Under the pieces are notes generated by a model. It did no database searches. It saw nothing but the letters and a program-made list of their open reading frames with translations, and was not told the origin of the DNA. The translations under genes were made by a program, and so were the position numbers. A stretch of 55,326 nt of DNA from Candidatus Aminicenantota bacterium (lineage in GTDB: Bacteria > Acidobacteriota > Aminicenantia > Aminicenantales > Saccharicenantaceae), in assembly GCA_014360005.1 (NCBI GenBank), contig JACIYI010000017.1, positions 1 to 55,326 of the forward strand, in the 5' to 3' direction. This document shows positions 43,208-51,569 of this stretch, piece by piece (the stretch's first letter is position 1; each line of letters opens with the position of its first letter).

Positions 43208-43227
43208 ATATGAACTGATATTCATAT
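43208..43227. promoter_or_regulatory. Operator-like inverted repeat before the FucI-like gene
   Basis: ATATGAA-CTGATA-TTCATAT is a perfect 7+7 inverted repeat with a six-base spacer, 26 bp upstream of the ATG at 43253. The position and symmetry suggest binding by a dimeric repressor, but no regulator is encoded nearby. Confidence 0.35.
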
Positions 43228-43252
43228 ATTCTTCAGCCTGAAAGGAGGATCC

Positions 43253-44998
43253 ATGCCTTTCATTGGTAAAAGAAATCCTGCCAACCCCACTCTCGGGGTA
43301 TTCGTGCCCTGCGACCCCCGGATTGATGAAACTTCCAGGACCAGAGCCTTTAACATCGGCCGGATGACAGCCAGGCTGCTGGCCCGGCGGCTGCGCCTGC
43401 CTGACGGCAGCACGCCCAACATCTTCTACTGCTCTCACCTGGTTGATTCTGAAAGCACGGCCGATTCCGGAGCCAGGGAAATGAAAGAAGCCGGGGTGGC
43501 CGGCCTTTTCATCGTTCCTGACACCTGGTTTTTTCCTGGAAAATCGGCTATGGCTCTAACTGCTCATTTCCCGGCCGAGACCCCGCTGGCCTGCGTCGGC
43601 GGGAACAATGCCCCCAAGCCGGGGGTGGTCGGAATTGATGCCCTGGTCGGGGCCTATGCTCAGACCGGGCGGCTGTGCCAGATGATAATCGGCAACATGC
43701 CAGAAACCGGCCTGGAACCGGAGTTTGACGGGAAAACGGCCGAGCAGATCGTCGACTTGGGCTATGCCATGCTGGCCAGGGTGGCTCTCCGGGGAAAAAG
43801 GTACGTGGCCGTTGACACTGACTCCATGCAGATGGAAACCGCCCTGAACCACGTCCACGCTGCCAGGAGATTTTTCGGTCTGGAATCAACCCGGGAATCG
43901 ATGAAGCTGTTTGCCGACATGCTCAGGAAAAAGGGCGGCTATGACCCCGAAGAACTCAAGGCCCTGCGGGACTGGGTAATAAACGTCAAGTTTCGCAACC
44001 GGATTTTTACCAACACCGAGGACATCATCAAATCGAAAAAAGCAGTGCTGACCGGGCTCGACCGGGTCCAGCCGCCGGCTCTTTCGGCAGATGATAAAAA
44101 GAAGCTGGACGAAGGCCTGGCCCTCTACCTGATCATCAGAAATTACCTGAAAGAGGTTAACGCCATCGGCGGGGGCTGGACCAGCCAGCTGGCCTGGGGT
44201 TCCGACCGGCGCGGGCTGCCGCTTTCCACGGCCGACATCGCCGAGAGCCTGTTCAACTCTACCGAAGACCATACCGGGAAAAAGCCGGTCATTCCCTTTG
44301 CCACCGAGAATGATATCCAGGCCCTGCTGACCATGATCTGTTACTGCTATCTCAGCGGCGGGCAGCCGACCCTGTTCATGGATTTCCGCAAGGTCTACGA
44401 ACCCTGGGAAATCAGAAAGAAGGCGGCTGAGCTTAAGGTTGACCTGAAGCCCTTTGAGGGCTCCTCCTGGCTGGAAAGAGGATTTGTTGACGGCAATAAT
44501 TCTGGCTCGGCATCGCTTGATTACGCCACGGAAGCTTTCCTGTTCAAGGCCATTGAGTATTATTTCCCGGGCCTCGGATTTTCGGTGAGCTATCTCTCAC
44601 CGGCCGGTATCAAGGGGTTGGCCGGGCGGCTGGCCTATTCCGAGCTGAGCGGCCTGTTCACCATGGTCCAGGGTGAAGCCGAAAGCATCTCCCTGCCGCC
44701 GCTCCTGGCTGAAGAAGTCTGCCGGGCCTCCGACTATTCCTGGCCGCATACCTTTGTCACCTATGACCGGCTGCCAGCCAGTCTGGTCAAGATGGGGATG
44801 CCGGCCAATCATTTCCACCTGGTTACCGGGCTCAACCGCCGGCGCTGGCAGTATTTCTCCGATTATGCCTGTGTCCTGAATTACCGCTGGGAAAACCAGC
44901 CCGAATACAGCGAGGACCTGGACCGGCCGTTGCCGATGCTGTACAGGCTTAATGGTGGTGAAACCCAGGCTAAGATGCTGCAGGCCAGGAGAGGCTGA
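43253..44998 (+). CDS. L-fucose isomerase-like protein
   Basis: The 581-residue protein matches the FucI/AraA-like isomerase fold (N-terminal domain with VFVPCDPRIDETSRTRAF; C-terminal domain to about 560). Candidate metal ligands are E352 (FATENDI), D377 (FMDFRK) and H520 (PANHFH). FucI isomerises L-fucose to L-fuculose and also accepts D-arabinose. No fuculokinase or aldolase gene is in the window. GGAGG lies just upstream of the start. The GH38, GH2 and GalK genes nearby fit a role in glycan-derived fucose use (inference). The first copy of the structured repeat begins seven bases after the stop. Confidence 0.88.
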   Translation: MPFIGKRNPANPTLGVFVPCDPRIDETSRTRAFNIGRMTARLLARRLRLPDGSTPNIFYCSHLVDSESTADSGAREMKEAGVAGLFIVPDTWFFPGKSAMALTAHFPAETPLACVGGNNAPKPGVVGIDALVGAYAQTGRLCQMIIGNMPETGLEPEFDGKTAEQIVDLGYAMLARVALRGKRYVAVDTDSMQMETALNHVHAARRFFGLESTRESMKLFADMLRKKGGYDPEELKALRDWVINVKFRNRIFTNTEDIIKSKKAVLTGLDRVQPPALSADDKKKLDEGLALYLIIRNYLKEVNAIGGGWTSQLAWGSDRRGLPLSTADIAESLFNSTEDHTGKKPVIPFATENDIQALLTMICYCYLSGGQPTLFMDFRKVYEPWEIRKKAAELKVDLKPFEGSSWLERGFVDGNNSGSASLDYATEAFLFKAIEYYFPGLGFSVSYLSPAGIKGLAGRLAYSELSGLFTMVQGEAESISLPPLLAEEVCRASDYSWPHTFVTYDRLPASLVKMGMPANHFHLVTGLNRRRWQYFSDYACVLNYRWENQPEYSEDLDRPLPMLYRLNGGETQAKMLQARRG

Positions 44999-45005
44999 GG
45001 AGGGG

Positions 45006-45117
45006 GGCTCACGGGATGCTGCCTGCCCCAGACCCGGGAACCAGTCCCGTGGGTTCCCCCGCTCCAGAGAGCGGGTCCCCCTCCGCTACTGGGGCTTTAG
45101 CAGCACCCCCATGAGCC
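45006..45117 (-). repeat. Structured direct repeat, copy 1 (112 bp), possible minus-strand RNA
   Basis: It is identical to copy 2 except for one extra C near the 3' end. Outer arms (GGCTCACGGGATGCTGC and the matching TGAGCC end) form a 17-bp stem, an inner GCCCCAG/CTGGGGC stem follows, and two hairpins (GGGAACC/GGTTCCC and CCGCTC/GAGCGG) branch from it. In the outer stem two positions pair as G-U only if the minus strand is the RNA; as plus-strand RNA they are A-C mismatches. In copy 1 the outer arms extend by three G-C pairs and the extra C is a bulge. Family not recognised. Confidence 0.8.
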
Positions 45118-45229
45118 CCCGGGAAAGAGGGGCAAAAGGGGCAGCAGGCCTGCAGGAAAGTCTCAGTAAGAAGTGATTCAAAAGTCTTTTACGCAATTTA
45201 GTATTTTAAGGTACCCCAATTAGTGCAAT

Positions 45230-45275
45230 GGACCATTCGTATGATTTTTAGGTAAGGGACCATCTATATGTGCAT
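45230..45275. other. Spacer with imperfect direct and inverted repeats, possible IS remnant
   Basis: GGACCATTCGTATG (45230-45243) and GGACCATCTATATG (45257-45270) are 11/14 identical, 27 bases apart. They are flanked by GCAATG and CATTGC (inverted). Such arrays resemble multiple transposase-binding repeats at ends of IS21-like elements, but no transposase is present and the identification is weak. Confidence 0.25.
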
Positions 45276-45304
45276 TGCTCTTGCGGATAGAAGAAAAATA
45301 ATGC

Positions 45305-45415
45305 GGCTCACGGGATGCTGCCTGCCCCAGACCCGGGAACCAGTCCCGTGGGTTCCCCCGCTCCAGAGAGCGGGTCCCCCTCCGCTACTGGGGCTTTAGC
45401 AGCACCCCATGAGCC
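45305..45415 (-). repeat. Structured direct repeat, copy 2 (111 bp)
   Basis: It has the same fold as copy 1 without the bulged base. It ends 66 bp before tRNA-Glu and 26 bp before the tRNA's -35 element. Flanks of the two copies differ and no clear target-site duplication is seen, so the element boundaries are those of the shared sequence. Confidence 0.8.
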
Positions 45416-45440
45416 CATTTAAATACGCCATCCGTCATGA

Positions 45441-45469
45441 TTGACAGTCCGGGTGGAATTTGGTATTTT
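45441..45469 (+). promoter_or_regulatory. tRNA-Glu promoter
   Basis: TTGACA (45441-45446) and TATTTT (45464-45469) are spaced by 17 bases. Transcription would start about five bases before the tRNA. Confidence 0.75.
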
Positions 45470-45480
45470 TTTAGCCTTGC

Positions 45481-45553
45481 GGCGCTATCGTCTAGAGGCC
45501 TAGGACGGGTGGTTCTCAGCCATCAAACCGGGGTTCGAATCCCCGTAGCGCTG
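45481..45553 (+). tRNA. tRNA-Glu (CTC anticodon)
   Basis: A complete cloverleaf of 73 nt. D arm GTCTAGAGGCCTAGGAC and T arm with GGTTCGAATCC are canonical for tRNA-Glu. The anticodon loop TTCTCAG gives CTC, reading GAG. Acceptor arms pair except that position 1-72 is G-T. The 3' CCA is not encoded (CTTTT follows). Confidence 0.95.
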
Positions 45554-45559
45554 CTTTTC

Positions 45560-46204
45560 TTATTTATGGGGTAAAGCTTCCAGTTTGGCCTTGTAGGCTG
45601 CCTCATCCACAATGCCATAAGTCAGGTCTTTATTCAGATTCTCCAGAGCCTGAAGATACTGGTTATTCTGGTAGGTAGAGGGGTTCAGTTTCCAGGAATT
45701 CGGTGGCGAGAAAGTGAAAATATAATAGACGAAATACTTGTCATAAGGGTAAACCCAGATTTCGGCGGTATTAGCCTGAATGTCCTCATTGCTCCGGTCA
45801 GAGATTTGCTGGGTTCCGGACCTTCCCGGCTGATTCACGGTATTAGTCACCCAGTCGGTATTCTGGCGGTAATCAATAGAGGCCGGTGAGCCGTTGAGGA
45901 GGTAGACCCTGGCCCGGTCGGTATTCCAGGGCTGTGACCTGTTCTCGGTTTTGAAAACCCTTTCTATGTAAGCAATCCTGGTGTCAAAATTCTCTTTGGC
46001 TAAGGGCTGACGGGCTTCCCAGAAAAGAGTCTGGAACTGCAGGCGTCCGGCGTCGGTCAGCTTCTTGTAAGCTTCTCTTTCAAAATCATGCATTATGAAA
46101 TAATGCTTGGCGTACCAGGAATCCTTGGAAGGGAGCATGCCTACACCGCAGGCGGCAGAAAATACAAAAATCAAGACCAGCAAAAATGGGATTGATCTTT
46201 TCAT
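45560..46204 (-). CDS. GWxTD domain lipoprotein
   Basis: The 214-residue protein has a lipoprotein signal (LLVLIFVFSAAC). Its GWxTD-type domain has the variant PWNTDRARVYLLNGSP near residue 110. It is shorter than the 686-residue homologue at 28855 and has no TPRs. Lipoprotein anchoring suggests a periplasmic or outer-membrane role; the function is unknown. GAAGGAGCG precedes the ATG. It is convergent with tRNA-Glu (7 bp away) and divergent from the GH113-like gene. Confidence 0.82.
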   Translation of the reverse strand: MKRSIPFLLVLIFVFSAACGVGMLPSKDSWYAKHYFIMHDFEREAYKKLTDAGRLQFQTLFWEARQPLAKENFDTRIAYIERVFKTENRSQPWNTDRARVYLLNGSPASIDYRQNTDWVTNTVNQPGRSGTQQISDRSNEDIQANTAEIWVYPYDKYFVYYIFTFSPPNSWKLNPSTYQNNQYLQALENLNKDLTYGIVDEAAYKAKLEALPHK

Positions 46205-46326
46205 GACTCGCTCCTTCTAATCCTGCTTATAACTTAACACCCGGGCTGATTAAAGTCAAACTTAGCCCGCAGTCTGCCATACTTTGCTTCGGGACGGCTG
46301 ATTTGTTAACATAGCCAGGGGTGATC

Positions 46327-47400
46327 ATGAAAAACAGGTATCCGTGGTTATCCTTCGGGCTGGTCGCAGCCCTGATAGCCGGCCTGGCTTTATTCTCAGG
46401 TTTTTCCGGACTGAAACAAGGGCTGAAACAGCGTACAAGCCTCCGGCAATTCCAGAAAGGCGTTTCCTTTACGGGCTACAGCCGAGAGGCCTATGTCGGC
46501 TGGCGAGCTGAAACTTCGCTCCAGAACTTGAAAAAAACCAATGCCCAGTGGATAAGTCTGCTGGTCACTGCCTATCAGGAGAATGTTTATTCCACGGTCA
46601 TTGATTATAACAGCGCCTATACGCCTAATGATGACTCAGTCAGGTACATAATTGATTACGCCCACCAGCTCGGCCTCAAGGTTATGCTCAAGCCCCACGT
46701 CGACCTGCTGAACGACCCTAACCACTGGCGTGGCCAGATTGGCCTGTATTTCAACGAAGCGGCCTGGACCCAATGGTTCAGCTCTTACCGCCAGTTCATT
46801 CTTCACTATGCTCAGATAGCCGCAGAAACCGGGGCCGAGCAGTTCTCCGTCGGTTGCGAGCTGGACGGGACGGTAGCCCGGGCTCAGGACTGGCGCCAGA
46901 TAATCGCCGCCATCCGCCAGGTTTTTCCCGGGACCCTGGTCTATGCTGATGACCAGGTGGAAAGCAAGCCCGAAGCCGTAACTTTCTGGGATGCCCTGGA
47001 TTTAATCGGCCAGGACCTCTACCCGACCCTAACTTCCAAAACCAACCCCTCGGTCTCCGACCTCTGTTATGGCTGGAGCCGGCTGCTCAACCGTATTAAA
47101 GACCTGTCGGACAGATGGGGCAAGCCGGTTCTGATTACCGAAATCGGTTACCGCAGCGTCCAGGGGGCAGCCCAGAATCCCTGGGACTGGCAGAAAGAAG
47201 GCCCGGTTGACCTGGTGGTCCAGCGCAAATGCTACGAGGCGGCCCTGCGGATGGTAGCTGGCCGTCCCTACCTGGCCGGGATGTACTGGTGGCAGTGGTT
47301 TCCCGACCCGGAAATCGGCGGGCCGGCCGACACCGGCTATTCTCCCTTCAGGAAACCGGCCGAAAGGGTGCTCAGGCTGCGGTTTTTGCTGCCGATGTGA
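46327..47400 (+). CDS. GH113-like glycoside hydrolase (beta-mannanase type)
   Basis: The product has a signal or anchor (LVAALIAGLALFSGF) and a TIM barrel beginning KGVSFTGYSREAYVGW. Candidate catalytic residues are E178 (VGCELDG) and E272 (LITEIGYR), counted from the ATG at 46327; a GTG at 46321 in frame is an alternative start. The arrangement matches GH113 endo-beta-1,4-mannanases. Activity on mannans would agree with the GH38 and phosphohexomutase genes, but related TIM-barrel families cannot be excluded. AGGGG lies seven bases upstream of the ATG. Confidence 0.75.
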   Translation: MKNRYPWLSFGLVAALIAGLALFSGFSGLKQGLKQRTSLRQFQKGVSFTGYSREAYVGWRAETSLQNLKKTNAQWISLLVTAYQENVYSTVIDYNSAYTPNDDSVRYIIDYAHQLGLKVMLKPHVDLLNDPNHWRGQIGLYFNEAAWTQWFSSYRQFILHYAQIAAETGAEQFSVGCELDGTVARAQDWRQIIAAIRQVFPGTLVYADDQVESKPEAVTFWDALDLIGQDLYPTLTSKTNPSVSDLCYGWSRLLNRIKDLSDRWGKPVLITEIGYRSVQGAAQNPWDWQKEGPVDLVVQRKCYEAALRMVAGRPYLAGMYWWQWFPDPEIGGPADTGYSPFRKPAERVLRLRFLLPM

Positions 47401-47448
47401 GAAATCCAGGGATAACAAGGAAGCTGACTTCCGTAGTCCGCATAAATT

Positions 47449-47477
47449 TTGACAATTCCAGCGCAACCTGATATTTC
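47449..47477 (+). promoter_or_regulatory. galK promoter
   Basis: TTGACA (47449-47454) and TATTTC (47472-47477) are spaced by 17 bases, ending 33 bp before galK. galK and the radical SAM gene are the likely transcript. Confidence 0.6.
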
Positions 47478-47509
47478 TAATTTTTCCTGATCTTTTCTTT
47501 GAGGTAGTC

Positions 47510-48673
47510 ATGATGGAAAAGCTGGTGGAAGCCGTAAGACAAAGCTTTGAAAAAAAATTTCTGCGTAAACCCCTCCTGCTGGCATCGCCTGGTAGAATCA
47601 ATCTAATCGGCGAACATACCGATTATAACGAAGGCTTTGTCCTGCCCGGAGCCACCGACCGCTGCCTTATCTTTGCAGTGGCGGCGCGAACTGACCGGGG
47701 TTGCCGCTTTTATTCGCTCGATTTTGACCAGGATTTTACCACCGACCTGGACCACCTGCACCGGACAGAATGGCGCTGGCCGGATTACCTGCAGGGAGTC
47801 CTGGACCAGTTTCTCAAGGCTGGTTACAACATCGGGGGAGTGGACCTGGCCTTCGGCGGCAATGTGCCCATCGGCGGCGGGATGTCCTCCTCAGCTGCGG
47901 TTGAAGCCGGGGTAGCCTTTGCCCTGAATCACCTATTCGAACTAAAACTGGATTTGCTGACGCTGGCCCTTCTGGCTCAGAAAGCTGAGAACGAATTCGT
48001 CGGCTTAAGATGCGGCATCATGGATATGTACGCCAACCTTCACGGCCGACCCGGCCAGGTGCTGAAGATTGATTGCCGCCACCTGGTGCACGAATATTAT
48101 CCTTTTGACCGGCCTGAACTCAGGATAATCATAAGCGATACCGGCATCCGGCGGGAACTGGCTTCCTCCGAATACAACGTCCGGCGCCGCCAGTGCGAGC
48201 AGGGCGTCAGGACTCTGCAAAAATACTATCCAAACCTTAAAAGCCTGCGCGACGTCAACCTGGAAATGCTCCAGGAACATCAAGCAGAATTTGACCCGGT
48301 CGTCTGGAAGAGATGTGCTTATGTCGTCCGGGAGAATAACCGGGTGGAGCTGGCCTGCCAGGACCTGCTGCGGCACGATTTTAATTCTTTTGGGCTTAGA
48401 ATGCAGGAATCGCACCTCGGCCTGCGAGACGAGTATGAAGTCAGCTCGCCCGAGCTCAACCTGCTGGTGGAAGCGGCTTCATCCGTCCCTGGTGTCCTGG
48501 GTTCCAGAATGATGGGGGCCGGCTTCGGTGGCTGCACCATCAGCCTGGTGGAAGTGGCGGCAGTGGAAGAATTCCAGGCCCGGGTCAGTGCCGCTTACCG
48601 CTGGGAAACCGGGCGCGAGCCGGCCATCCACGTGGTCAGGGTTGAAGCCGGAACCAGGATTCTTGAAGACTGA
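47510..48673 (+). CDS. galK: Galactokinase
   Basis: The 387-residue GHMP kinase has the galactokinase signature RINLIGEHTDYNEGFVLPGA and the ATP loop GGGMSSSAA, plus a C-terminal GAGFGGCTISLV. It phosphorylates galactose to galactose-1-phosphate in the cytosol. GAGGT precedes the first of two adjacent ATGs. No galT or galE gene is present nearby. GH42 could provide galactose. A radical SAM gene follows after 21 bp. Confidence 0.93.
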   Translation: MMEKLVEAVRQSFEKKFLRKPLLLASPGRINLIGEHTDYNEGFVLPGATDRCLIFAVAARTDRGCRFYSLDFDQDFTTDLDHLHRTEWRWPDYLQGVLDQFLKAGYNIGGVDLAFGGNVPIGGGMSSSAAVEAGVAFALNHLFELKLDLLTLALLAQKAENEFVGLRCGIMDMYANLHGRPGQVLKIDCRHLVHEYYPFDRPELRIIISDTGIRRELASSEYNVRRRQCEQGVRTLQKYYPNLKSLRDVNLEMLQEHQAEFDPVVWKRCAYVVRENNRVELACQDLLRHDFNSFGLRMQESHLGLRDEYEVSSPELNLLVEAASSVPGVLGSRMMGAGFGGCTISLVEVAAVEEFQARVSAAYRWETGREPAIHVVRVEAGTRILED

Positions 48674-48694
48674 AATTTTTGGGGATAGATAGCC

Positions 48695-49450
48695 TTGGGC
48701 TCTCTCAACCTGCCCTTTGACCCGCTGGAGCGTTCTCGCCTGGTAGAAAGCCTGGTCATGGACTCCGGTCGCCGTAAGTACTACCGCTTCCGGGCCGGTC
48801 AATTTTACGGTGGTATAGTCACGGCTGATGCCATTGGCTGTTCTTTCCTCTGCGCTTATTGCTGGAATTACCGCCGAAACCTGAACCCGGCCGGTGTTGG
48901 AACCTTCTTTTCCCCGGAAGAAGTGGTGGACAGAGTTCTTCTCCTGGCCCGGAAACACCGCTTACACCAGGTCAGGATAAGTGGGGCCGAACCGCTCCTG
49001 GGGCAAGAATCGCTGGCCCATCTGCTTCAAATCCTGGAAAGGCTTTCGGCCCGGGTCCCGGATTACCGCTTTATTCTGGAAACCAACGGGCTGATGCTGG
49101 GCCAGGACCGGGAATTTGCCCAGAGCCTCAGCCGCTTCAAGAATTTGCGGGTGAGGGTCTGCCTTAAAGCCACTGACCGCGACCGGTTCCAGCAGATTAC
49201 CGGGGCCGACCGAGATTATTTTTTTAAGCCTGTAGCTGCCCTGGTCCACCTGAAACACTACGGGGTTAAATGCTGGCCCGCCCTGGCCGCAGACCTTTTC
49301 ACCCGGGAGGAAATAAGAGGACTGCAGTCAATGCTGGTGGCTCAGTCGCTGGGGCCGGAAATCGAACTGGAAGAGCTTATTCTCTACCCGTTCGTGGAGA
49401 AGAATTTAAAAGAGCGCGGGGTGGAGTTAGCCCGCCGCCATCCAGTCTGA
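48695..49450 (+). CDS. Radical SAM protein of unknown function
   Basis: The 251-residue protein has the cluster motif CSFLCAYC (CxxxCxxC) near residue 50 and the SAM-binding variant ISGAEPLLG (usually GGEP). There is no SPASM extension, and the size suits small activases or unknown radical SAM proteins. The start is a TTG with GGGGAT upstream; a later ATG (48758) would remove 21 residues but keep the cluster. It lies 21 bp after galK, likely co-transcribed, with no evident link to galactose. Confidence 0.8.
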   Translation: MGSLNLPFDPLERSRLVESLVMDSGRRKYYRFRAGQFYGGIVTADAIGCSFLCAYCWNYRRNLNPAGVGTFFSPEEVVDRVLLLARKHRLHQVRISGAEPLLGQESLAHLLQILERLSARVPDYRFILETNGLMLGQDREFAQSLSRFKNLRVRVCLKATDRDRFQQITGADRDYFFKPVAALVHLKHYGVKCWPALAADLFTREEIRGLQSMLVAQSLGPEIELEELILYPFVEKNLKERGVELARRHPV

Positions 49451-49870
49451 AAATTGCTTTAATTGGCTTTTGCAGTCAATACAGTCTTTATGCCTTGATC
49501 CTCAAGGTGTTTATCGGACAAATAGTTACTTGCTCCAGCTAGAGTTTGCGGCTGAAATACCGAAGATGAAGTGCCTATTCTGCCAACAACAATCCAGCGG
49601 TCAGGAGCGGTAATGATCCGGTTGGCAAAAAATCGTAGCATGGGATTATAAAACTGAGAAACTTTAACTGTGTTTTATTTTCATTCCCCTTTTCGCCTCT
49701 TTCTTAGTTGGTGGGACCTGATTTCAGCTGGCTTCGGGATTTCAGTTCACAGGACAACTTCTGCCTTCCATCTTATAGACAGTTTCAAAAGCGGGGATTT
49801 TAAAAAAGCGGCAGCTCCGGAGGGGAGGAGCTGCCTTTGTCTATAAAAGAAGGAGGGTTTTGGGGGAGAT
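49451..49870. other. Intergenic region between radical SAM gene and tRNA-Gln
   Basis: No firm gene is present. A minus-strand 60-codon frame (49459-49641) has a plausible composition but no ribosome binding site and no recognised family; I regard it as unsupported. A terminator for the minus-strand tRNA lies at 49802-49835. Confidence 0.4.
49802..49835 (-). terminator. Intrinsic terminator of tRNA-Gln
   Basis: GGCAGCTCC and GGAGCTGCC form a nine-bp stem with an eight-base loop. On the minus strand it is followed by GC and six T. It lies 35 bp beyond the tRNA 3' end. Confidence 0.8.
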
Positions 49871-49944
49871 TGGCTGGGAAGCTAGGATTCGAACCTAGAT
49901 AACATGATCCAGAGTCATGTGTCCTACCGTTGGACGACTTCCCA
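49871..49944 (-). tRNA. tRNA-Gln (CTG anticodon)
   Basis: A complete cloverleaf with U1-A72, as usual for tRNA-Gln. The anticodon loop CTCTGGA gives CTG, reading CAG. The T arm has GGTTCGAATCC, with discriminator G. The CCA end is encoded, unlike tRNA-Glu. Confidence 0.95.
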
Positions 49945-49955
49945 GCACTCGCTTA

Positions 49956-49984
49956 AATATAGCCAATTCCGGGCCATTTTTCAA
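49956..49984 (-). promoter_or_regulatory. tRNA-Gln promoter
   Basis: On the minus strand TTGAAA (49984-49979) and TATATT (49961-49956) are spaced by 17 bases. Transcription would start about five bases before the tRNA. Confidence 0.75.
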
Positions 49985-50067
49985 GGGTCGGGGGGCCAGA
50001 TTTGAAGGTTACCACCCTAACCTGTATAATAAGAAACCAAATTTTTTAGGATGGTATAGGCCCCGGT

Positions 50068-51093
50068 ATGGCCAGGAGCAAGCTTAACTACCTGATAATC
50101 TTCCTGCTGACAGTTGTCTTTCTCTGGTTCTTTTTTAAGAGTGTCCGCTGGAATGAAGTCTGGGGCTATCTCCAGGAATTCCGGCTGCCGTTCCTGGTCA
50201 TGACCATTTTCTTAGGGCCCCTGCACCTGGTCACCAGGTCAATCCGCTGGAAATTCCTGCTCTACCCGGTCAAGCCGGACCTGAGGTTCGGCAAGGCGGT
50301 GGAAGCCACCACCGTCGGTTTTACCGTCACCCTGCTTTTCCCGGCGCGGGTAGGGGAGGTAGTCCGGCCCATGTACCTGGCCAGAGCCGAGAATCTGAGC
50401 CCCGGCTACCTGATGGGAACAATCGTCGTGGAAAGGACTTTTGACCTATTTACCAACTGCTTCTTGCTCGGGACCTTCCTACTGACTAGACACCTGTTCA
50501 AATACAAGCTGGAGTTGCAGCCCGAAACCCTGAGCCGCCTTTACTTCTGGGGAAAACTCGGCCTGATCCTGGCGGCGGTACTCTTCCTGCTGATAACCAC
50601 CCTCTATTTCCTCAAGGACCGGGCGGCTCGTGTTTTCCGGGCCATCAGCCGGCCTTTCCCGGCCAGGGTCCGGCCGGGCATCGAGAAATTCGGTCTGGAA
50701 TTTGTTGAGGGGCTGAAGTTTTTCCATTCCTTCGGCCGCCTGCTGGGCTATTTTGGCCTGTCGCTGGTGGTCTGGCTGGGTATATCGCTTCTTTACTGGG
50801 TGTTCTATACTGGCTACGGCCTTAAAATCCCTTATTTTTTCATCGTTCCCTATATTTTCCTGACCATGATCGGGGCTTCCATACCAACTCCGGGCATGGC
50901 CGGGGGCTTTGATTACTTCAGCAAGTTGGCCCTGACTAGCCTGTACGGGATGGACCCCAACCGGGCGGTTGGCCTGACCATCGTCATCCATGCTCTGCAG
51001 TTCGTGGTGACATGCCTTCTGGGTTATGTTATATTATGGAAAAATGGCCTCAGCCTCCTACAGGCTAGAAAAATGGGAGAGGGAAAGAGCTGA
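50068..51093 (+). CDS. Flippase-like membrane protein (LPG synthase TM-domain family)
   Basis: The 341-residue protein has about eight hydrophobic helices and matches PF03706-type membrane proteins ([17 protein letters not shown] start; [13 protein letters not shown]; conserved PTPGMAGGF near residue 275). Related proteins are called flippase-like or lysylphosphatidylglycerol-synthase TM domains; function varies. Its TGA shares one base with the nrdR ATG, so translation is coupled. No strong ribosome binding site precedes the ATG. Confidence 0.82.
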   Translation: MARSKLNYLIIFLLTVVFLWFFFKSVRWNEVWGYLQEFRLPFLVMTIFLGPLHLVTRSIRWKFLLYPVKPDLRFGKAVEATTVGFTVTLLFPARVGEVVRPMYLARAENLSPGYLMGTIVVERTFDLFTNCFLLGTFLLTRHLFKYKLELQPETLSRLYFWGKLGLILAAVLFLLITTLYFLKDRAARVFRAISRPFPARVRPGIEKFGLEFVEGLKFFHSFGRLLGYFGLSLVVWLGISLLYWVFYTGYGLKIPYFFIVPYIFLTMIGASIPTPGMAGGFDYFSKLALTSLYGMDPNRAVGLTIVIHALQFVVTCLLGYVILWKNGLSLLQARKMGEGKS

Positions 51094-51548
51094 TGCGCTG
51101 CCCCTATTGCGGTTTTCTGGAGAGCAAGGTAATCGACTCAAGAGAAAGCAAGAAAGGTGTTTCCATCCGGCGCCGCCGGGAGTGCCTGTCCTGCAAGAAG
51201 CGCTTTACCACCTACGAGCGGCTGGAGCAGCTGCCCTACATGGTGGTGAAAAAAGACGGTACCCGGCAGCCTTTCGACAGCCAGAAGTTGCTGCGAGGCA
51301 TGATGAAAGCCTGCGAAAAGAGGCCCATCCAGATCAGCCAGCTGGAAGAAATAGTGGAAGAAATCGAGTCCATCCTGCAGGAGCGGCCGGATAAAGAGAT
51401 GGAATCATCAGAAATCGGCCAGATAGTTATGGAAAGGTTGAAGGCACTGGACAAAGTGGCCTACATTCGTTTTGCCTCGGTCTACCGCGAATTCAAGGAT
51501 GTGGTAGAATTTAAGCATGTGCTTGAAAATTTGCTCAAAGAAAAATAA
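51093..51548 (+). CDS. nrdR: NrdR transcriptional repressor
   Basis: The 151-residue protein has the N-terminal zinc ribbon ([13 protein letters not shown]) and the ATP-cone domain ([13 protein letters not shown]). NrdR senses dATP/ATP and represses ribonucleotide reductase genes through NrdR boxes. No nrd gene is present here. It overlaps the upstream gene by one base and hsp20 starts 22 bases after it, so it is in an operon with unrelated functions. Confidence 0.95.
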   Translation: MRCPYCGFLESKVIDSRESKKGVSIRRRRECLSCKKRFTTYERLEQLPYMVVKKDGTRQPFDSQKLLRGMMKACEKRPIQISQLEEIVEEIESILQERPDKEMESSEIGQIVMERLKALDKVAYIRFASVYREFKDVVEFKHVLENLLKEK

Positions 51549-51569
51549 AACCGGCACTGTCTGACTCCG

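Larger units (their letters stand above)
44999..45480. other. Repeat-bearing intergenic region between FucI-like gene and tRNA-Glu
   Basis: These 482 bp hold two near-identical copies of a structured element, the 187-bp spacer between them, and the tRNA-Glu promoter. No protein-like frame is present. The AT-richer spacer differs from the GC-rich repeats on each side. Confidence 0.6.

Noticed and set aside
45006..45117. Copy 1 of the repeat as an intrinsic terminator of the FucI-like gene
   Set aside because: It begins just after the stop codon and is highly structured, but no T-run follows and an identical copy lies elsewhere.
45006..45415. CRISPR array
   Set aside because: Only two long repeats, 111-112 bp, with a single unrelated spacer of 187 bp; size and structure do not fit CRISPR.
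49459..49641. Minus-strand 60-codon frame with plausible composition
   Set aside because: No ribosome binding site, no family recognised; not enough for a gene call.
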